Shown: piece by piece, positions 1-7,858 of the stretch
Position numbering within the stretch: position 1 is the stretch's first letter
Layout of the letters: every line of letters begins with the position of its first letter
Origin: Salinisphaera sp. UBA6602
GTDB taxonomy: Bacteria > Pseudomonadota > Gammaproteobacteria > Nevskiales > Salinisphaeraceae
Direction of reading: 5' to 3'
DNA: 33,311 nucleotides
NCBI GenBank assembly: GCA_002433465.1
Contig: DJIE01000148.1
Coordinates: 1,954-35,264, forward strand
The notes under the pieces: generated by a model
What the model saw: only the letters and a program-made list of their open reading frames with translations
The model's database searches: none
Told to the model about the DNA's origin: nothing
Made by a program: the position numbers and the translations under genes

Positions 1-220
1 GGCCCCTTGGGCGTAGCGCCGAGCAGTGGAGGCCGAACGCGGCCTTGTTAATTGCCTAGGGCCAGCCGGATGTCTGAGCGAAGCGAGTTTCCGGCTGGCC
101 CGCTTGACGCCGGAGCCGCGCAGGGCATCGGCGCGCAGCGCCGACGCAAGACAGGGTGCCCTTCTCTTGGTTACTTCTCTTGGGCAAGCAAGAGAAGTGA
201 CTCGCACAGCAGTGCGAAAC
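1..220. repeat. Run of five hairpins, dispersed-repeat-like, cut by window edge
   Basis: Five perfect inverted repeats follow one another without a credible gene: GGCG/CGCC at 10-20, a 12-bp stem GGGCCAGCCGGA at 59-70 with 90-101, TCGGCGC/GCGCCGA at 128-144, ACTTCTCTTG/CAAGAGAAGT at 173-198, and TCGCAC/GTGCGA at 202-217. The stretch around 160-200 (cttctcttggttacttctc, then gggcaagcaagagaag) resembles an extragenic repeat I recall from many proteobacterial chromosomes. Open frames across it look like translations of that repeat rather than proteins. The left end lies outside the window, so the full unit cannot be defined. Confidence 0.55.
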
Positions 221-518
221 CCCAAGCCAAAATTCACCCGCGCAGTTGATTCAGACAGCGACCGATTCAAGCCGCACGTCGTTCAGCAGTCACGAGTTTG
301 TCGGACCGTCGGTTTCACACTGCTGGGTTCTTGTCGGCTTAAAGCCGGTCAAACTCACTTGCGCGACTGTGCAAAACCCGAGATCTAACTTCACCGGTCC
401 CGTTGACTCCGAACCCGAAAGGCACCAACGCTCGGGTTATCGACGCATCCCGGCATTGGCGAGGCCGCGGCCACAGCGCTAGCATGCGCGATTCAGGCAC
501 GAATCGAGACGCCGACGA
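221..518. other. Intergenic region upstream of mtnB
   Basis: No gene is supported here. Small stem-loops are visible (CGGCTT/AAGCCG near 332-344; AACCCGA at 412-418 with TCGGGTT at 432-438). The second sits about 80 bases before mtnB and could lie in its leader. I see no SAM riboswitch signature and no clear -35/-10 pair, and the ribosome-binding site in front of mtnB is weak (GAGACG). Confidence 0.4.
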
Positions 519-1142
519 ATGGACGCCGCCGCTACCACCGCTGCCGCACAGGCGCTCTGCGAGACCGTACGCTGGTTCGCATCGCGCGGCTATTGCCCGG
601 CCACGGGCGGCAACTTCTCGAGCCGCCTCGATGACGAACGCGTGCTGATCACGGCCTCCGGCGTGGATAAGACAGCGCTGACGCCGGCCGAACTGCTGCC
701 CATGACCATTCATGGCGAGCTGCTGGCCGAGGGCAAACCCTCGGCCGAGACCGGGCTGCATCTGGCCCTGTATCGGCGCGATCCCGCCATTGGCGCGGTG
801 CTGCACGTGCATTCGATCGCCAATACCCTGCTCTCGCGTATCGACACGCCGCAGCGGCTGCGTTTCGAAGGCTATGAAATGCAGAAAAGCATTACCGGCA
901 ACCTGACCCACGAGGCCGCGATCGATCTGCCCGTGCTCGATAACAGCCAGGACATGGAAACGCTGGCGGCGGCGCTCGAGGCACGCTTCGACGAGGCCGC
1001 CCCGGCGTTCGGCTTTCTGGTGCGCGGGCACGGCATCTATGCCTGGGGCGCCGACCTGGCCAGCGCACGCCGGCATCTGGAAGGCTGGGAATTTCTGCTC
1101 GCCTGCGAACTGCAGCGCCGACAACTGGAGACCACACGATGA
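519..1142 (+). CDS. mtnB: Methylthioribulose-1-phosphate dehydratase
   Basis: This 207-residue class II aldolase-fold enzyme dehydrates 5-methylthioribulose 1-phosphate in the methionine salvage pathway (cytosol). Visible features: the glycine-rich phosphate site ATGGNFSSR at about 28-36, the catalytic Glu in SAETGLH near 77, and zinc ligands in HVH (96, 98) and RGHG (171). The length fits the family (about 200-210). The ATG at 519 gives a complete N-terminus. The stop overlaps the start of mtnC in an ATGA, so the two are translationally coupled. mtnD follows on the same strand. Confidence 0.95.
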   Translation: MDAAATTAAAQALCETVRWFASRGYCPATGGNFSSRLDDERVLITASGVDKTALTPAELLPMTIHGELLAEGKPSAETGLHLALYRRDPAIGAVLHVHSIANTLLSRIDTPQRLRFEGYEMQKSITGNLTHEAAIDLPVLDNSQDMETLAAALEARFDEAAPAFGFLVRGHGIYAWGADLASARRHLEGWEFLLACELQRRQLETTR

Positions 1143-1885
1143 GCGAATTCATGGGCGATCACGACCGGCTGCGCCTGGAAGAGCCAACGCCGGACGTACG
1201 CGCCGTCATCACCGATATCGAAGGCACGACCTCGGATATCGCCTTCGTGCACGACGTATTGTTCCCCTACGCGCGTGACTATCTGCCGCCGTTCGTACGC
1301 GCGCATGCCCAGGAGCCTGCGGTCGCGGCCCTGATAGACGACGTACGCACCGAAGCCGAGGAACCGGAGGCGGATCTCGACCGGGTGATCACGATCCTCG
1401 AGAAATGGATGGATGCAGACCGCAAGGCCACGCCGCTCAAGACGCTGCAGGGGCTGGTCTGGGAAAAAGGCTATACCGACGGCGATTTCACCGGCCATGT
1501 CTACGAGGACGCGGTGGCCACGCTGCAGGCCTGGGCCGACGATCGACGCGCGCTGTACGTGTATTCCTCCGGCTCCGTCGCCGCGCAGAAGCTGCTGTTC
1601 ACCTACAGCGACCACGGCGACCTGAGCGATCTGTTTTCCGGCTATTTCGATACCCGCATCGGGGCCAAGAAGAAGATGCGTAGTTACAAGGCGATCGCCG
1701 CCGAACTGGGGGAACTGCCGGCCTCGCTGCTGTTCTTGTCCGACGTGGGCGAAGAGCTGGATGCGGCCGCCGACGCCGGCCTGCAGACCTGCTGGGTGGC
1801 CCGCGATGAAAACACCCAGGAAAAGGCTAGAATGAGCGAAAGACACCCGGTGGTGGCCTCGTTCGAGGATATCGAACTGGTCTGA
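1139..1885 (+). CDS. mtnC: 2,3-diketo-5-methylthiopentyl-1-phosphate enolase-phosphatase
   Basis: This HAD-superfamily enolase-phosphatase (E1, 248 residues) converts diketomethylthiopentyl phosphate to the acireductone in methionine salvage. HAD motif I is TDIEGTT at 25-31 (nucleophile Asp26, with the E1-type Glu28). The YSSGS motif near residue 140 and the late acidic motif FLSDVGEE follow. The start overlaps the mtnB stop by 4 bases. A second in-frame ATG lies four codons in, so the exact first residue is not certain. A 51-base gap separates it from mtnD, which has its own ribosome-binding site. Confidence 0.95.
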   Translation: MSEFMGDHDRLRLEEPTPDVRAVITDIEGTTSDIAFVHDVLFPYARDYLPPFVRAHAQEPAVAALIDDVRTEAEEPEADLDRVITILEKWMDADRKATPLKTLQGLVWEKGYTDGDFTGHVYEDAVATLQAWADDRRALYVYSSGSVAAQKLLFTYSDHGDLSDLFSGYFDTRIGAKKKMRSYKAIAAELGELPASLLFLSDVGEELDAAADAGLQTCWVARDENTQEKARMSERHPVVASFEDIELV

Positions 1886-1936
1886 GCCGGGTCGCGTGCC
1901 CCGCGCCGGCGCGCCACAGCACACAGGAGCAAACCG

Positions 1937-2500
1937 ATGAGTCGACTGACCGTCTACAACGAAAACGATACCCAACAGCCGCTGATCGACACGGCCGACG
2001 CAGACAAGATCGCTGCCGAACTGGAAAAGGTGGGCGTCTTGTTCGAACGCTGGCCGGCCGAGCACGAACTGCCGGCCGACGCCGACGCAGAACAGATCGG
2101 CGCGGCTTATGCGAGCGATATCGAACGCCTGCAGGCCCAGTTCGGCTATGCCACCTGGGACGTGATCGGCCTGCACCCGGAACATCCGCAGAAAGACGCC
2201 ATGCGGGCCAAGTTTCTGGATGAGCACACGCATAGCGAAGACGAGGTCCGATTCTTCGTCGACGGGGCCGGGCTTTTCACCCTGCATATCGGCGATCGGG
2301 TCTATGCCACGCTCTGCGAAGCCGACGACCTGATCAGCGTGCCGGCGGGTACGCCGCACTGGTTCGACATGGGCGACAAGCCGCATTTCAAGGTCATCCG
2401 CCTGTTCAACAACCAGGAAGGCTGGGTGGCCAACTTCACCGGCACGGAAATCGCCAAGGACTTCCGCCCCGCCGGCGAACAGATGCTGGGTCAGGGCTAA
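1937..2500 (+). CDS. mtnD: Acireductone dioxygenase
   Basis: This 187-residue cupin oxidises the acireductone to the keto-acid precursor of methionine plus formate (iron form) or an off-pathway product (nickel form). The metal set is complete: His97 and His99 in EHTHSEDEVRFF, Glu103, and His141 in GTPHWFD. AGGAG lies about 8 bases before the ATG. It is the third gene of the mtnBCD run. mtnA is encoded about 1 kb away on the other strand, and no mtnK, mtnN or mtnP is in view. Confidence 0.95.
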   Translation: MSRLTVYNENDTQQPLIDTADADKIAAELEKVGVLFERWPAEHELPADADAEQIGAAYASDIERLQAQFGYATWDVIGLHPEHPQKDAMRAKFLDEHTHSEDEVRFFVDGAGLFTLHIGDRVYATLCEADDLISVPAGTPHWFDMGDKPHFKVIRLFNNQEGWVANFTGTEIAKDFRPAGEQMLGQG

Positions 2501-2525
2501 GCGCAGCGGCTACGCAGTTCGGGGC

Positions 2526-2882
2526 TTGAATATCGGCGAGTTCGCGGCGCGTACCGGCGTGTCGGCCGATACCCTTCGCTACTATGAAAAAGTGGGCGTG
2601 TTGCGCCAGATCACACGCGATGCCAGCGGGCATCGCGTGTTCGGCGAGCGCGATCTGGACTGGATTGCCTTCGTGCTAAGGCTGAAGGCCACGGCCATGC
2701 CGCTGGCCGATATCCGCCGCTATGCCCAGCTTCGGGCCGAGGGCGTCGCCACCTTGGTGGAACGCCGTCGCATGCTGGAGCGCCATGCCCAGCACCTGGA
2801 AGACAAACTCGCGCGCGATCGCGACCACCTCGCCGCTATTCGCGCCAAGATCGCCTATTACGAGCAACAGGACCCCGCCTGA
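2526..2882 (+). CDS. MerR-family transcriptional regulator
   Basis: This 118-residue MerR-type activator has an N-terminal winged helix (MNIGEFAARTGVSADTLRYY) and a C-terminal dimerisation coiled coil (about 75-118). The TTG at 2526 is the only start that gives the complete first helix. The protein contains no cysteine, so it cannot use the Cys-based metal or electrophile sensing of MerR, SoxR or NmlR. It starts 26 bases after mtnD and is followed by a promoter with the MerR-type 19-bp spacer. It probably controls the next gene. The effector is unknown. Confidence 0.88.
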   Translation: MNIGEFAARTGVSADTLRYYEKVGVLRQITRDASGHRVFGERDLDWIAFVLRLKATAMPLADIRRYAQLRAEGVATLVERRRMLERHAQHLEDKLARDRDHLAAIRAKIAYYEQQDPA

Positions 2883-2890
2883 CGAAACGC

Positions 2891-2921
2891 TTGACCTGGA
2901 GTGCACTCCAAGCCGTAGGTT
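2891..2921 (+). promoter_or_regulatory. MerR-type promoter/operator with 19-bp spacer
   Basis: A -35 TTGACC (2891-2896) and a -10 TAGGTT (2916-2921) are separated by exactly 19 bp. The spacer carries the perfect 14-bp palindrome TGGAGTGCACTCCA (2897-2910). This is the classic architecture of promoters activated by MerR proteins that untwist a long spacer, and the half site GGAGT is like that of NmlR/AdhR-type members. It overlaps the end of the merR region and lies 34 bases before the next start. Confidence 0.85.
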
Positions 2922-2954
2922 GCCCGCTCTTGTTTCTTATTTCAGGAGTACACC

Positions 2955-3344
2955 ATGGCAACCACACGTTACGACGCCGGGCTGGCCAAACTCAGGGAAA
3001 TCGATGGCGCGGCAGGCGAATCCGTGATCGACGCCCTGCGTGACATCGCCCCCGATCTGGCCCGCTATACCGTCGAGTTTCCGTTTGGCGATATCTACCA
3101 ACGCCCCGGCCTGGACCTGAAAAGCCGCGAAATAGCCACGGTCGCCGCGCTGACCGCGCTCGGCCATTGCGCGCCCCAGCTCAAGGTCCATATCCACGGC
3201 GCGCTCAACGTCGGCGTTAGCCCCGAGCAGGTTGTGGAGGTCATCATTCAGATGGCCGTCTACGCCGGCTTTCCGGCAGCACTCAACGGCACGACGGCGG
3301 CGCGGGAGGTTTTCATCGAACGCGGTCTCATCGACAACGACTAG
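2955..3344 (+). CDS. Carboxymuconolactone decarboxylase-family protein
   Basis: This 129-residue all-helical protein resembles 4-carboxymuconolactone decarboxylase/AhpD-fold proteins (LKSREIATVAALTALGHCAPQ, then HIHGALNVGVSPEQVVEVI). It has one Cys in the GHCAPQLKVHIHG segment, not the CxxC pair of AhpD peroxidase partners, so it is probably not a thiol-disulfide enzyme. AGGAGT lies 8 bases before the ATG. It is very likely the target of the adjacent MerR regulator. These regulator pairs usually respond to small electrophiles or aldehydes, but substrate and reaction are not readable here. Confidence 0.85.
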   Translation: MATTRYDAGLAKLREIDGAAGESVIDALRDIAPDLARYTVEFPFGDIYQRPGLDLKSREIATVAALTALGHCAPQLKVHIHGALNVGVSPEQVVEVIIQMAVYAGFPAALNGTTAAREVFIERGLIDND

Positions 3345-3385
3345 GCTCTGGCGCGACGCAGGCCGGCAGCCGATACGGGATCGCT

Positions 3386-4429
3386 CTACTCGTTGCTCAC
3401 CGCCGCGCCGCCAAACTGGAATACGCCGGCCTCGACCTCTAGTCGATCGAACACGCCCGTGTCCAGAATCCAGTGGTCGATCAACGCGGCCGGCGTGACA
3501 TCAAAGGCCGGGTTGGCCACGGCGGCATCGGCCGGCGCCCAGGCCAGTTCGCCAGCGGCGCCGGTCACGCCGCGTACTTCCGCCGCGTTGCGCTGTTCGA
3601 TGGGGATCTGGGCGCCGCTGGCACAGCCGGAGTCGACCGTGGTGTGCGGGGCGACCACCGCAAACGGGATATCGTGATGCTGGGCCAGCACCGCGAGCCC
3701 GTAGGTGCCGATCTTGTTGGCGAAATCGCCGTTCGCGGCGATGCGATCGGCGCCGACCAGCACCCGATCAACTTCGCCGGCGGCCATGAAGCTGGCGGCC
3801 ATGCTGTCGGTGATCAGCCGGTAGTCGATGCCCAGCTCGCCGAGCTCCCAGGCGGTCAGGCGCCCACCCTGCAACAACGGCCGTGTCTCGTCGACCCAGA
3901 CGGAAATACCCGGGTCGCGCTCGTGGGCGCGCCGGATCACGCCCAGCGCCGTGCCGATCCCGGCCGTGGCCAGGCCGCCGGTATTGCAGTGGGTAAGAAT
4001 ACGCTCGCCGGGGCCGATCAGCGCCGCGCCGCGCTCGGCCATGGCGTCGCACAGGGCGCGATCATCGTCGAACAGGGCTTCGGCACTTGTCACGACGGCG
4101 GCCCGCCAATCGTCGGCGGCGAGCGCAAGCGCCAGCGCATCCATCGCATGCATCAGGTTCACCGCGGTCGGCCGCGCCTCGCGCAGACGCGCGATCGCCC
4201 GGCCCACAGTCTCGCGGTCGTCGCCCGCCTCCACGCGCACGGCGACCAGCAGCGCGGCCGCAATGGCAATCATCGGCGCGCCGCGGGTTCGCAGCGCATG
4301 AATCGCCTCGACCAGGGTGGCGACGTCATCTACCGCGAACCAGTCCTGCACGTGCGGCAGGCGCGACTGGTCCAGCAGCATCAGCCGGCCGCTGCGTACG
4401 CGCAGGGCCAGACAGTCACGATCTTTCAT
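3386..4429 (-). CDS. mtnA: S-methyl-5-thioribose-1-phosphate isomerase
   Basis: This enzyme isomerises methylthioribose 1-phosphate to methylthioribulose 1-phosphate, the substrate of MtnB. The 347-residue protein has the eIF2B-like fold with RTRGAP (48-52), the catalytic Cys148 in THCNTGG and the catalytic Asp228 in VGADRIAANGD. The start overlaps the stop of the upstream NIPSNAP gene (ATGA), so it is translated with that gene. It is convergent with the carboxymuconolactone-decarboxylase-like gene, 41 bases away, with no clear terminator. It belongs functionally with mtnBCD but sits in a different transcription unit. Confidence 0.95.
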   Translation of the reverse strand: MKDRDCLALRVRSGRLMLLDQSRLPHVQDWFAVDDVATLVEAIHALRTRGAPMIAIAAALLVAVRVEAGDDRETVGRAIARLREARPTAVNLMHAMDALALALAADDWRAAVVTSAEALFDDDRALCDAMAERGAALIGPGERILTHCNTGGLATAGIGTALGVIRRAHERDPGISVWVDETRPLLQGGRLTAWELGELGIDYRLITDSMAASFMAAGEVDRVLVGADRIAANGDFANKIGTYGLAVLAQHHDIPFAVVAPHTTVDSGCASGAQIPIEQRNAAEVRGVTGAAGELAWAPADAAVANPAFDVTPAALIDHWILDTGVFDRLEVEAGVFQFGGAAVSNE

Positions 4430-4761
4430 ACAACGAATGTGTCGTCGGTGGGTGGGCCATCGAATACCGGCCGCATGAAGCTGCGCTCATAGCGCCGGAT
4501 ACAGCCCGTTTGCCGGGCATAGGCAAACGCGGCCTGACAGTCGGCATCCGACGCAGCGCGCTCTCTGTAAGTCTCGTAGTCGGCCAGGCTCGCGAAGCTA
4601 AACAGCGCAACGGCGATGTCGTTGGCCCCCTCGTGCGGCAGGAAATAGCCGTGATGGCGGCCGCCGAAACGCTCGACCAGCGGTATCCATAGACGCGCAT
4701 AGTGCTCGAACTCGCGCGTTTGGCGCGGGTCGATCTCATAACGCAGATAGCAGGTCACCAT
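4426..4761 (-). CDS. NIPSNAP-family protein
   Basis: This 111-residue single-domain protein has the NIPSNAP/dimeric alpha-beta barrel pattern: MVTCYLRYEIDP at the start, then RFGGRHHGYFLPHEG and FASLADYETYRER. The family is widespread and biochemically poorly defined. The gene is coupled to mtnA by a 4-base overlap and sits 36 bases after algC, so it may be read from the manC-algC transcript. No role in methionine salvage is known to me. Confidence 0.85.
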   Translation of the reverse strand: MVTCYLRYEIDPRQTREFEHYARLWIPLVERFGGRHHGYFLPHEGANDIAVALFSFASLADYETYRERAASDADCQAAFAYARQTGCIRRYERSFMRPVFDGPPTDDTFVV

Positions 4762-4797
4762 CGCCTCACTCCTATCGAGAACGGATAACCGGCAAAT

Positions 4798-6153
4798 TCA
4801 GTGCTGGCCGAGCCGTTCGAGCAGTTCGTCGGTCTTGGCACGCATCAGTTCGATATCGCCGCGGGCCTCGACGTTGAGCCGTACCACCGGCTCGGTATTG
4901 GACTTGCGCAGATTGAAGCGCCAGTCGCCGAAATCCATCGACAGGCCGTCGACGTGTTCGACGGCTTGCGCGGCGGCGCCGTAATGCGACTCCAGATCGG
5001 CTAGTGCGGCATCGGGATCGCCGATCTCGCGATTGATCTCGCCCGAGGCCGGGAAGGCGGCGATGCGCTCTTCGACCAGCGTCGACAACGGCTTGCCGGT
5101 TTCCGAAATCAGCTGCGCCAGTACCAGCCAGGGCAGGTGGCCGTTGTCGGCATAGGAGAAATCGCGGAAATAATGATGCGCGCTCATTTCGCCGCCGTAG
5201 AGCGCATCGACCTCACGCATGGTCTGCTTCATGAACGAGTGGCCGGATTTCGATTGCACGGGCCTGCCGCCGTTTTCTTCGACCTGGGCGAGCGTGTTCC
5301 AGGTCAAACGCGGGTCGTGCACGATCGCCTGGCCGGGGTTCATCTTGAGCAGCATTTCGGCAATCAGGCCGACGATGTAGTAGCCCTCGATGAATTCGCC
5401 GCGCTCGTCGAAGAAAAAACAGCGGTCGAAGTCGCCGTCCCAGGCCACGCCGAAGTCGGCATGGTGCTCGCGCACCGCGGTGGCCGTGGCGTCACGGTTT
5501 TCGGGCAGCAGCGGGTTGGGAATACCGTTGGGCAGATGGCCGTCGGGCTCGAAATGCACGCGCACGATATCGAACGGCAGATGACCTTCGAGCGCGGCTG
5601 CGACCAGCCCGGCACAGCCGTTACCGGGGTTGGCCACGATCTTAAGCGGCTTCATCTGCTCGGGTTTGATCTGATCGAGCAGAAAGCGGACATAGTCGTC
5701 ACGCTGATCCAGCGGCCGGCGTTCGCCGGTTTGCGCCGACTCGGCAAAGTCGTTGTCGTAGGCGCGCTTTTCGATATCGAACAGGCCGGTATCGCTGGAA
5801 ATCGGCCGCGCCTGTTCGCGCACGAACTTCAGACCGTTGTAATCCTTGGGGTTGTGGCTGGCGGTCACCATGATGCCGCCGTCCGCGTTTTGGGAAAACG
5901 TGCCGTAATACACTTCTTCGGTGCCGCACAGGCCGATATCCAGCACATCCGCGCCGCCTTCGGTCAGGCCATCGATGAGCGCATCGGCGAGTTCCTCGCT
6001 GGACAGGCGCATGTCGCGGCCCACCACCACCGTCTTGGCCCCCAGCTCGGCCACGAAGGCTCGGCCGATACGCCTGGCCAGCCCGGCATCAAGCTCGTCC
6101 GGCACCTTGGCACGTACGTCATAGGCCTTGAAGAACGGATAATACTGGCCCAT
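4798..6153 (-). CDS. algC: Phosphomannomutase/phosphoglucomutase
   Basis: This bifunctional alpha-D-phosphohexomutase interconverts mannose or glucose 6- and 1-phosphates for exopolysaccharide and LPS precursors. From the ATG at 6153 the protein has 451 residues. It shows the phosphoserine loop TASHNP (Ser99), the metal loop DGDFDR (Asp239, 241, 243), the sugar loop GEMSAHHYF (Glu322) and the phosphate loop RKSNTEPVVR (about 417-426). An upstream frame of 27 codons overlaps the end of manC. I chose 6153 because AAGGAG lies 8 bases before it and the AlgC/ManB-like N-terminus begins there. It starts 4 bases after the manC stop, so they are one operon. Confidence 0.93.
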   Translation of the reverse strand: MGQYYPFFKAYDVRAKVPDELDAGLARRIGRAFVAELGAKTVVVGRDMRLSSEELADALIDGLTEGGADVLDIGLCGTEEVYYGTFSQNADGGIMVTASHNPKDYNGLKFVREQARPISSDTGLFDIEKRAYDNDFAESAQTGERRPLDQRDDYVRFLLDQIKPEQMKPLKIVANPGNGCAGLVAAALEGHLPFDIVRVHFEPDGHLPNGIPNPLLPENRDATATAVREHHADFGVAWDGDFDRCFFFDERGEFIEGYYIVGLIAEMLLKMNPGQAIVHDPRLTWNTLAQVEENGGRPVQSKSGHSFMKQTMREVDALYGGEMSAHHYFRDFSYADNGHLPWLVLAQLISETGKPLSTLVEERIAAFPASGEINREIGDPDAALADLESHYGAAAQAVEHVDGLSMDFGDWRFNLRKSNTEPVVRLNVEARGDIELMRAKTDELLERLGQH

Positions 6154-6157
6154 CGGG

Positions 6158-7645
6158 TCACTCCTTGGTTGCGTGCGGGATGGAATCGGCGGCAGCCGCG
6201 GTGTCTGGGACCGTGTTCCGATCCTGCGGTTCACTGTCGCTACGGCCGTAAACGTCGTCGAATCTTACGATATCGTCTTCGCCGAGGTAGCTGCCCGACT
6301 GCACCTCGATCAGGTCGAGATCGACCTTGCCCGGGTTTTCCAGCCGATGCACGGCACCCAGCGGGATGAAGGTGGATTCGTTCTCGGTGAGCAGGCTTTC
6401 GCGTCCGTCGCAGGTAATCTTGGCGGTGCCGTGGACCACGATCCAGTGTTCCGCTCGATGATGATGCTTCTGCAGCGACAGCCGGCCGCCCGGCGTCACG
6501 CGGATATGCTTGACCTGAAAACGCTCGCCCACGGCGATCTGTTCGTAGCTGCCCCAGGGCCGATAGGCCTTGCGATAGGCGGTCGCCTCTTCACGGCCGC
6601 TGTCCGTGAGACGCGTGACGAGTTCGCGGATGCGTTGTTCGCTGCCGCGATCGGCCACCAGCACCGCGTCTGCCGTTTCGATGACGATGGTGTCGCGCAG
6701 CCCGATCGTGGCCAGCAGCCGATCCTGGCTGTGCAAAATACAGCCCTGGCTGTCTTCGACGACCACATCGCCCTGCACGCTGTTGCCCTGCGCGTCCGCG
6801 CCCGCGGCGTCGGCCACCGCCGACCAGCTGCCCAGGTCGGTCCAGCCGGCGTCAAGCTCGACCATCACCGCATCGTCCGCGCCTTCCATCACCGCATAGT
6901 CGATCGATTTCGACGGGCTTTGTTCGAATTCACCTTCGTCCAGGCGCAGAAAGTCGATATCGATATGCGCCCCGGCATGGGCGGCCTTCGCGGCTGCATG
7001 AATCGCCGGCGCCTGGCGCGCGAGTGACGCCAGGTAATCGCGCGCTCTGAACAGGAACATGCCGCTGTTCCAGTAATAGTCCGGATTTTCGAGATAAACG
7101 GCCGCACGGGCCCGGTCGGGCTTTTCCACGAACGTCTGTACGCGACGCACGCCTTCGTCGAGGGTCTCGCCGGCTTGAATATAGCCGAACCCGGGCTCGG
7201 GCCGGGCCGGGCGTACGCCGAACAGCGTCATTCCGCCCCGCGCGGCCCGGGCGCGCGCGCGCTCGACCGCCTGCTCGAACGCCCGGGCGTCGGCCACGGC
7301 ATGATCGGTCGGCATGACCAGCAGTTCCGCGTTGTCGCCGTGTTCGGCCAGCGCCTGAAACGCGGCAGCGGCGACCGCGGGCGCGGTATCGCGCCGCGAA
7401 GGCTCGAGGATGACCTGACCGCGCATCCCGCTCGCCCGCAGTTGCTCGGCCATCACGAAGCGGTGCTCGACGTTGCCGATCAAAAGCGCCGGACCGACCT
7501 CGCCCAGCAGCGCTGCGCGCGCCAGCGTCTGTTCGAGTAGGCTGGCTTCGCCGTTGAGGGCCAGAAACTGTTTAGGCCGGCTCTCGCGCGACAGCGGCCA
7601 CAATCGGGTACCGATGCCGCCTGCGAGCAAAACGGGAATCAGCAT
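6158..7645 (-). CDS. manC: Mannose-1-phosphate guanylyltransferase / mannose-6-phosphate isomerase
   Basis: This type II enzyme makes GDP-mannose from mannose 1-phosphate and GTP and carries a phosphomannose isomerase cupin. The 495-residue protein starts with the nucleotidyltransferase signature LLAGGIGTRLWPLSRESRPKQF and has FVEKPD mid-domain. The C-terminal cupin contains HHHRAEHWIVVHG (about 420). The start at 7645 has TTGGAG about 10 bases upstream and puts the signature at the N-terminus; a longer frame to 7702 lacks family similarity. The next gene, algC, supplies its substrate, giving a two-step GDP-mannose module. Confidence 0.94.
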   Translation of the reverse strand: MLIPVLLAGGIGTRLWPLSRESRPKQFLALNGEASLLEQTLARAALLGEVGPALLIGNVEHRFVMAEQLRASGMRGQVILEPSRRDTAPAVAAAAFQALAEHGDNAELLVMPTDHAVADARAFEQAVERARARAARGGMTLFGVRPARPEPGFGYIQAGETLDEGVRRVQTFVEKPDRARAAVYLENPDYYWNSGMFLFRARDYLASLARQAPAIHAAAKAAHAGAHIDIDFLRLDEGEFEQSPSKSIDYAVMEGADDAVMVELDAGWTDLGSWSAVADAAGADAQGNSVQGDVVVEDSQGCILHSQDRLLATIGLRDTIVIETADAVLVADRGSEQRIRELVTRLTDSGREEATAYRKAYRPWGSYEQIAVGERFQVKHIRVTPGGRLSLQKHHHRAEHWIVVHGTAKITCDGRESLLTENESTFIPLGAVHRLENPGKVDLDLIEVQSGSYLGEDDIVRFDDVYGRSDSEPQDRNTVPDTAAAADSIPHATKE

Positions 7646-7858
7646 CAGGTTTCTCCAAGTGCGCCGTAATAGTGACAAAGGGAGCGCGGCTACAGCCGGC
7701 ACGCCGCGGGTTTTATAACAAAAATGATGCGTTAGCCGCGCGCGATGCGAGCGCGGGCGCGGCGTCTAGTATAATTTCTTGAAGTCGAGACCACGACCGG
7801 GCGAATCGTACGCCGGCGTGCGCTCTTACGCTTCTCAGCAGGACAGGACGATGCACCC
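7646..7858. promoter_or_regulatory. Divergent promoter region between manC and the TPR gene
   Basis: On the plus strand a perfect TATAAT lies at 7770-7775, about 85 bases before the TPR gene start. The -35 at the right spacing is poor. On the minus strand, TTATAAAA (7711-7718) could be the -10 for manC. No operator-like repeat stands out. Confidence 0.4.

Noticed and set aside
26..388. 120-codon frame at the left edge
   Set aside because: It translates a hairpin-rich repeat, has no ribosome-binding site and no recognisable domain.
221..518. SAM riboswitch before the methionine-salvage genes
   Set aside because: The conserved core and stem order of known SAM classes are not visible; only small unrelated stem-loops are present.
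1037..2386. 449-codon open frame antisense to mtnC and mtnD
   Set aside because: It is the complementary shadow of two clear enzymes in GC-rich DNA and shows no domain of its own.
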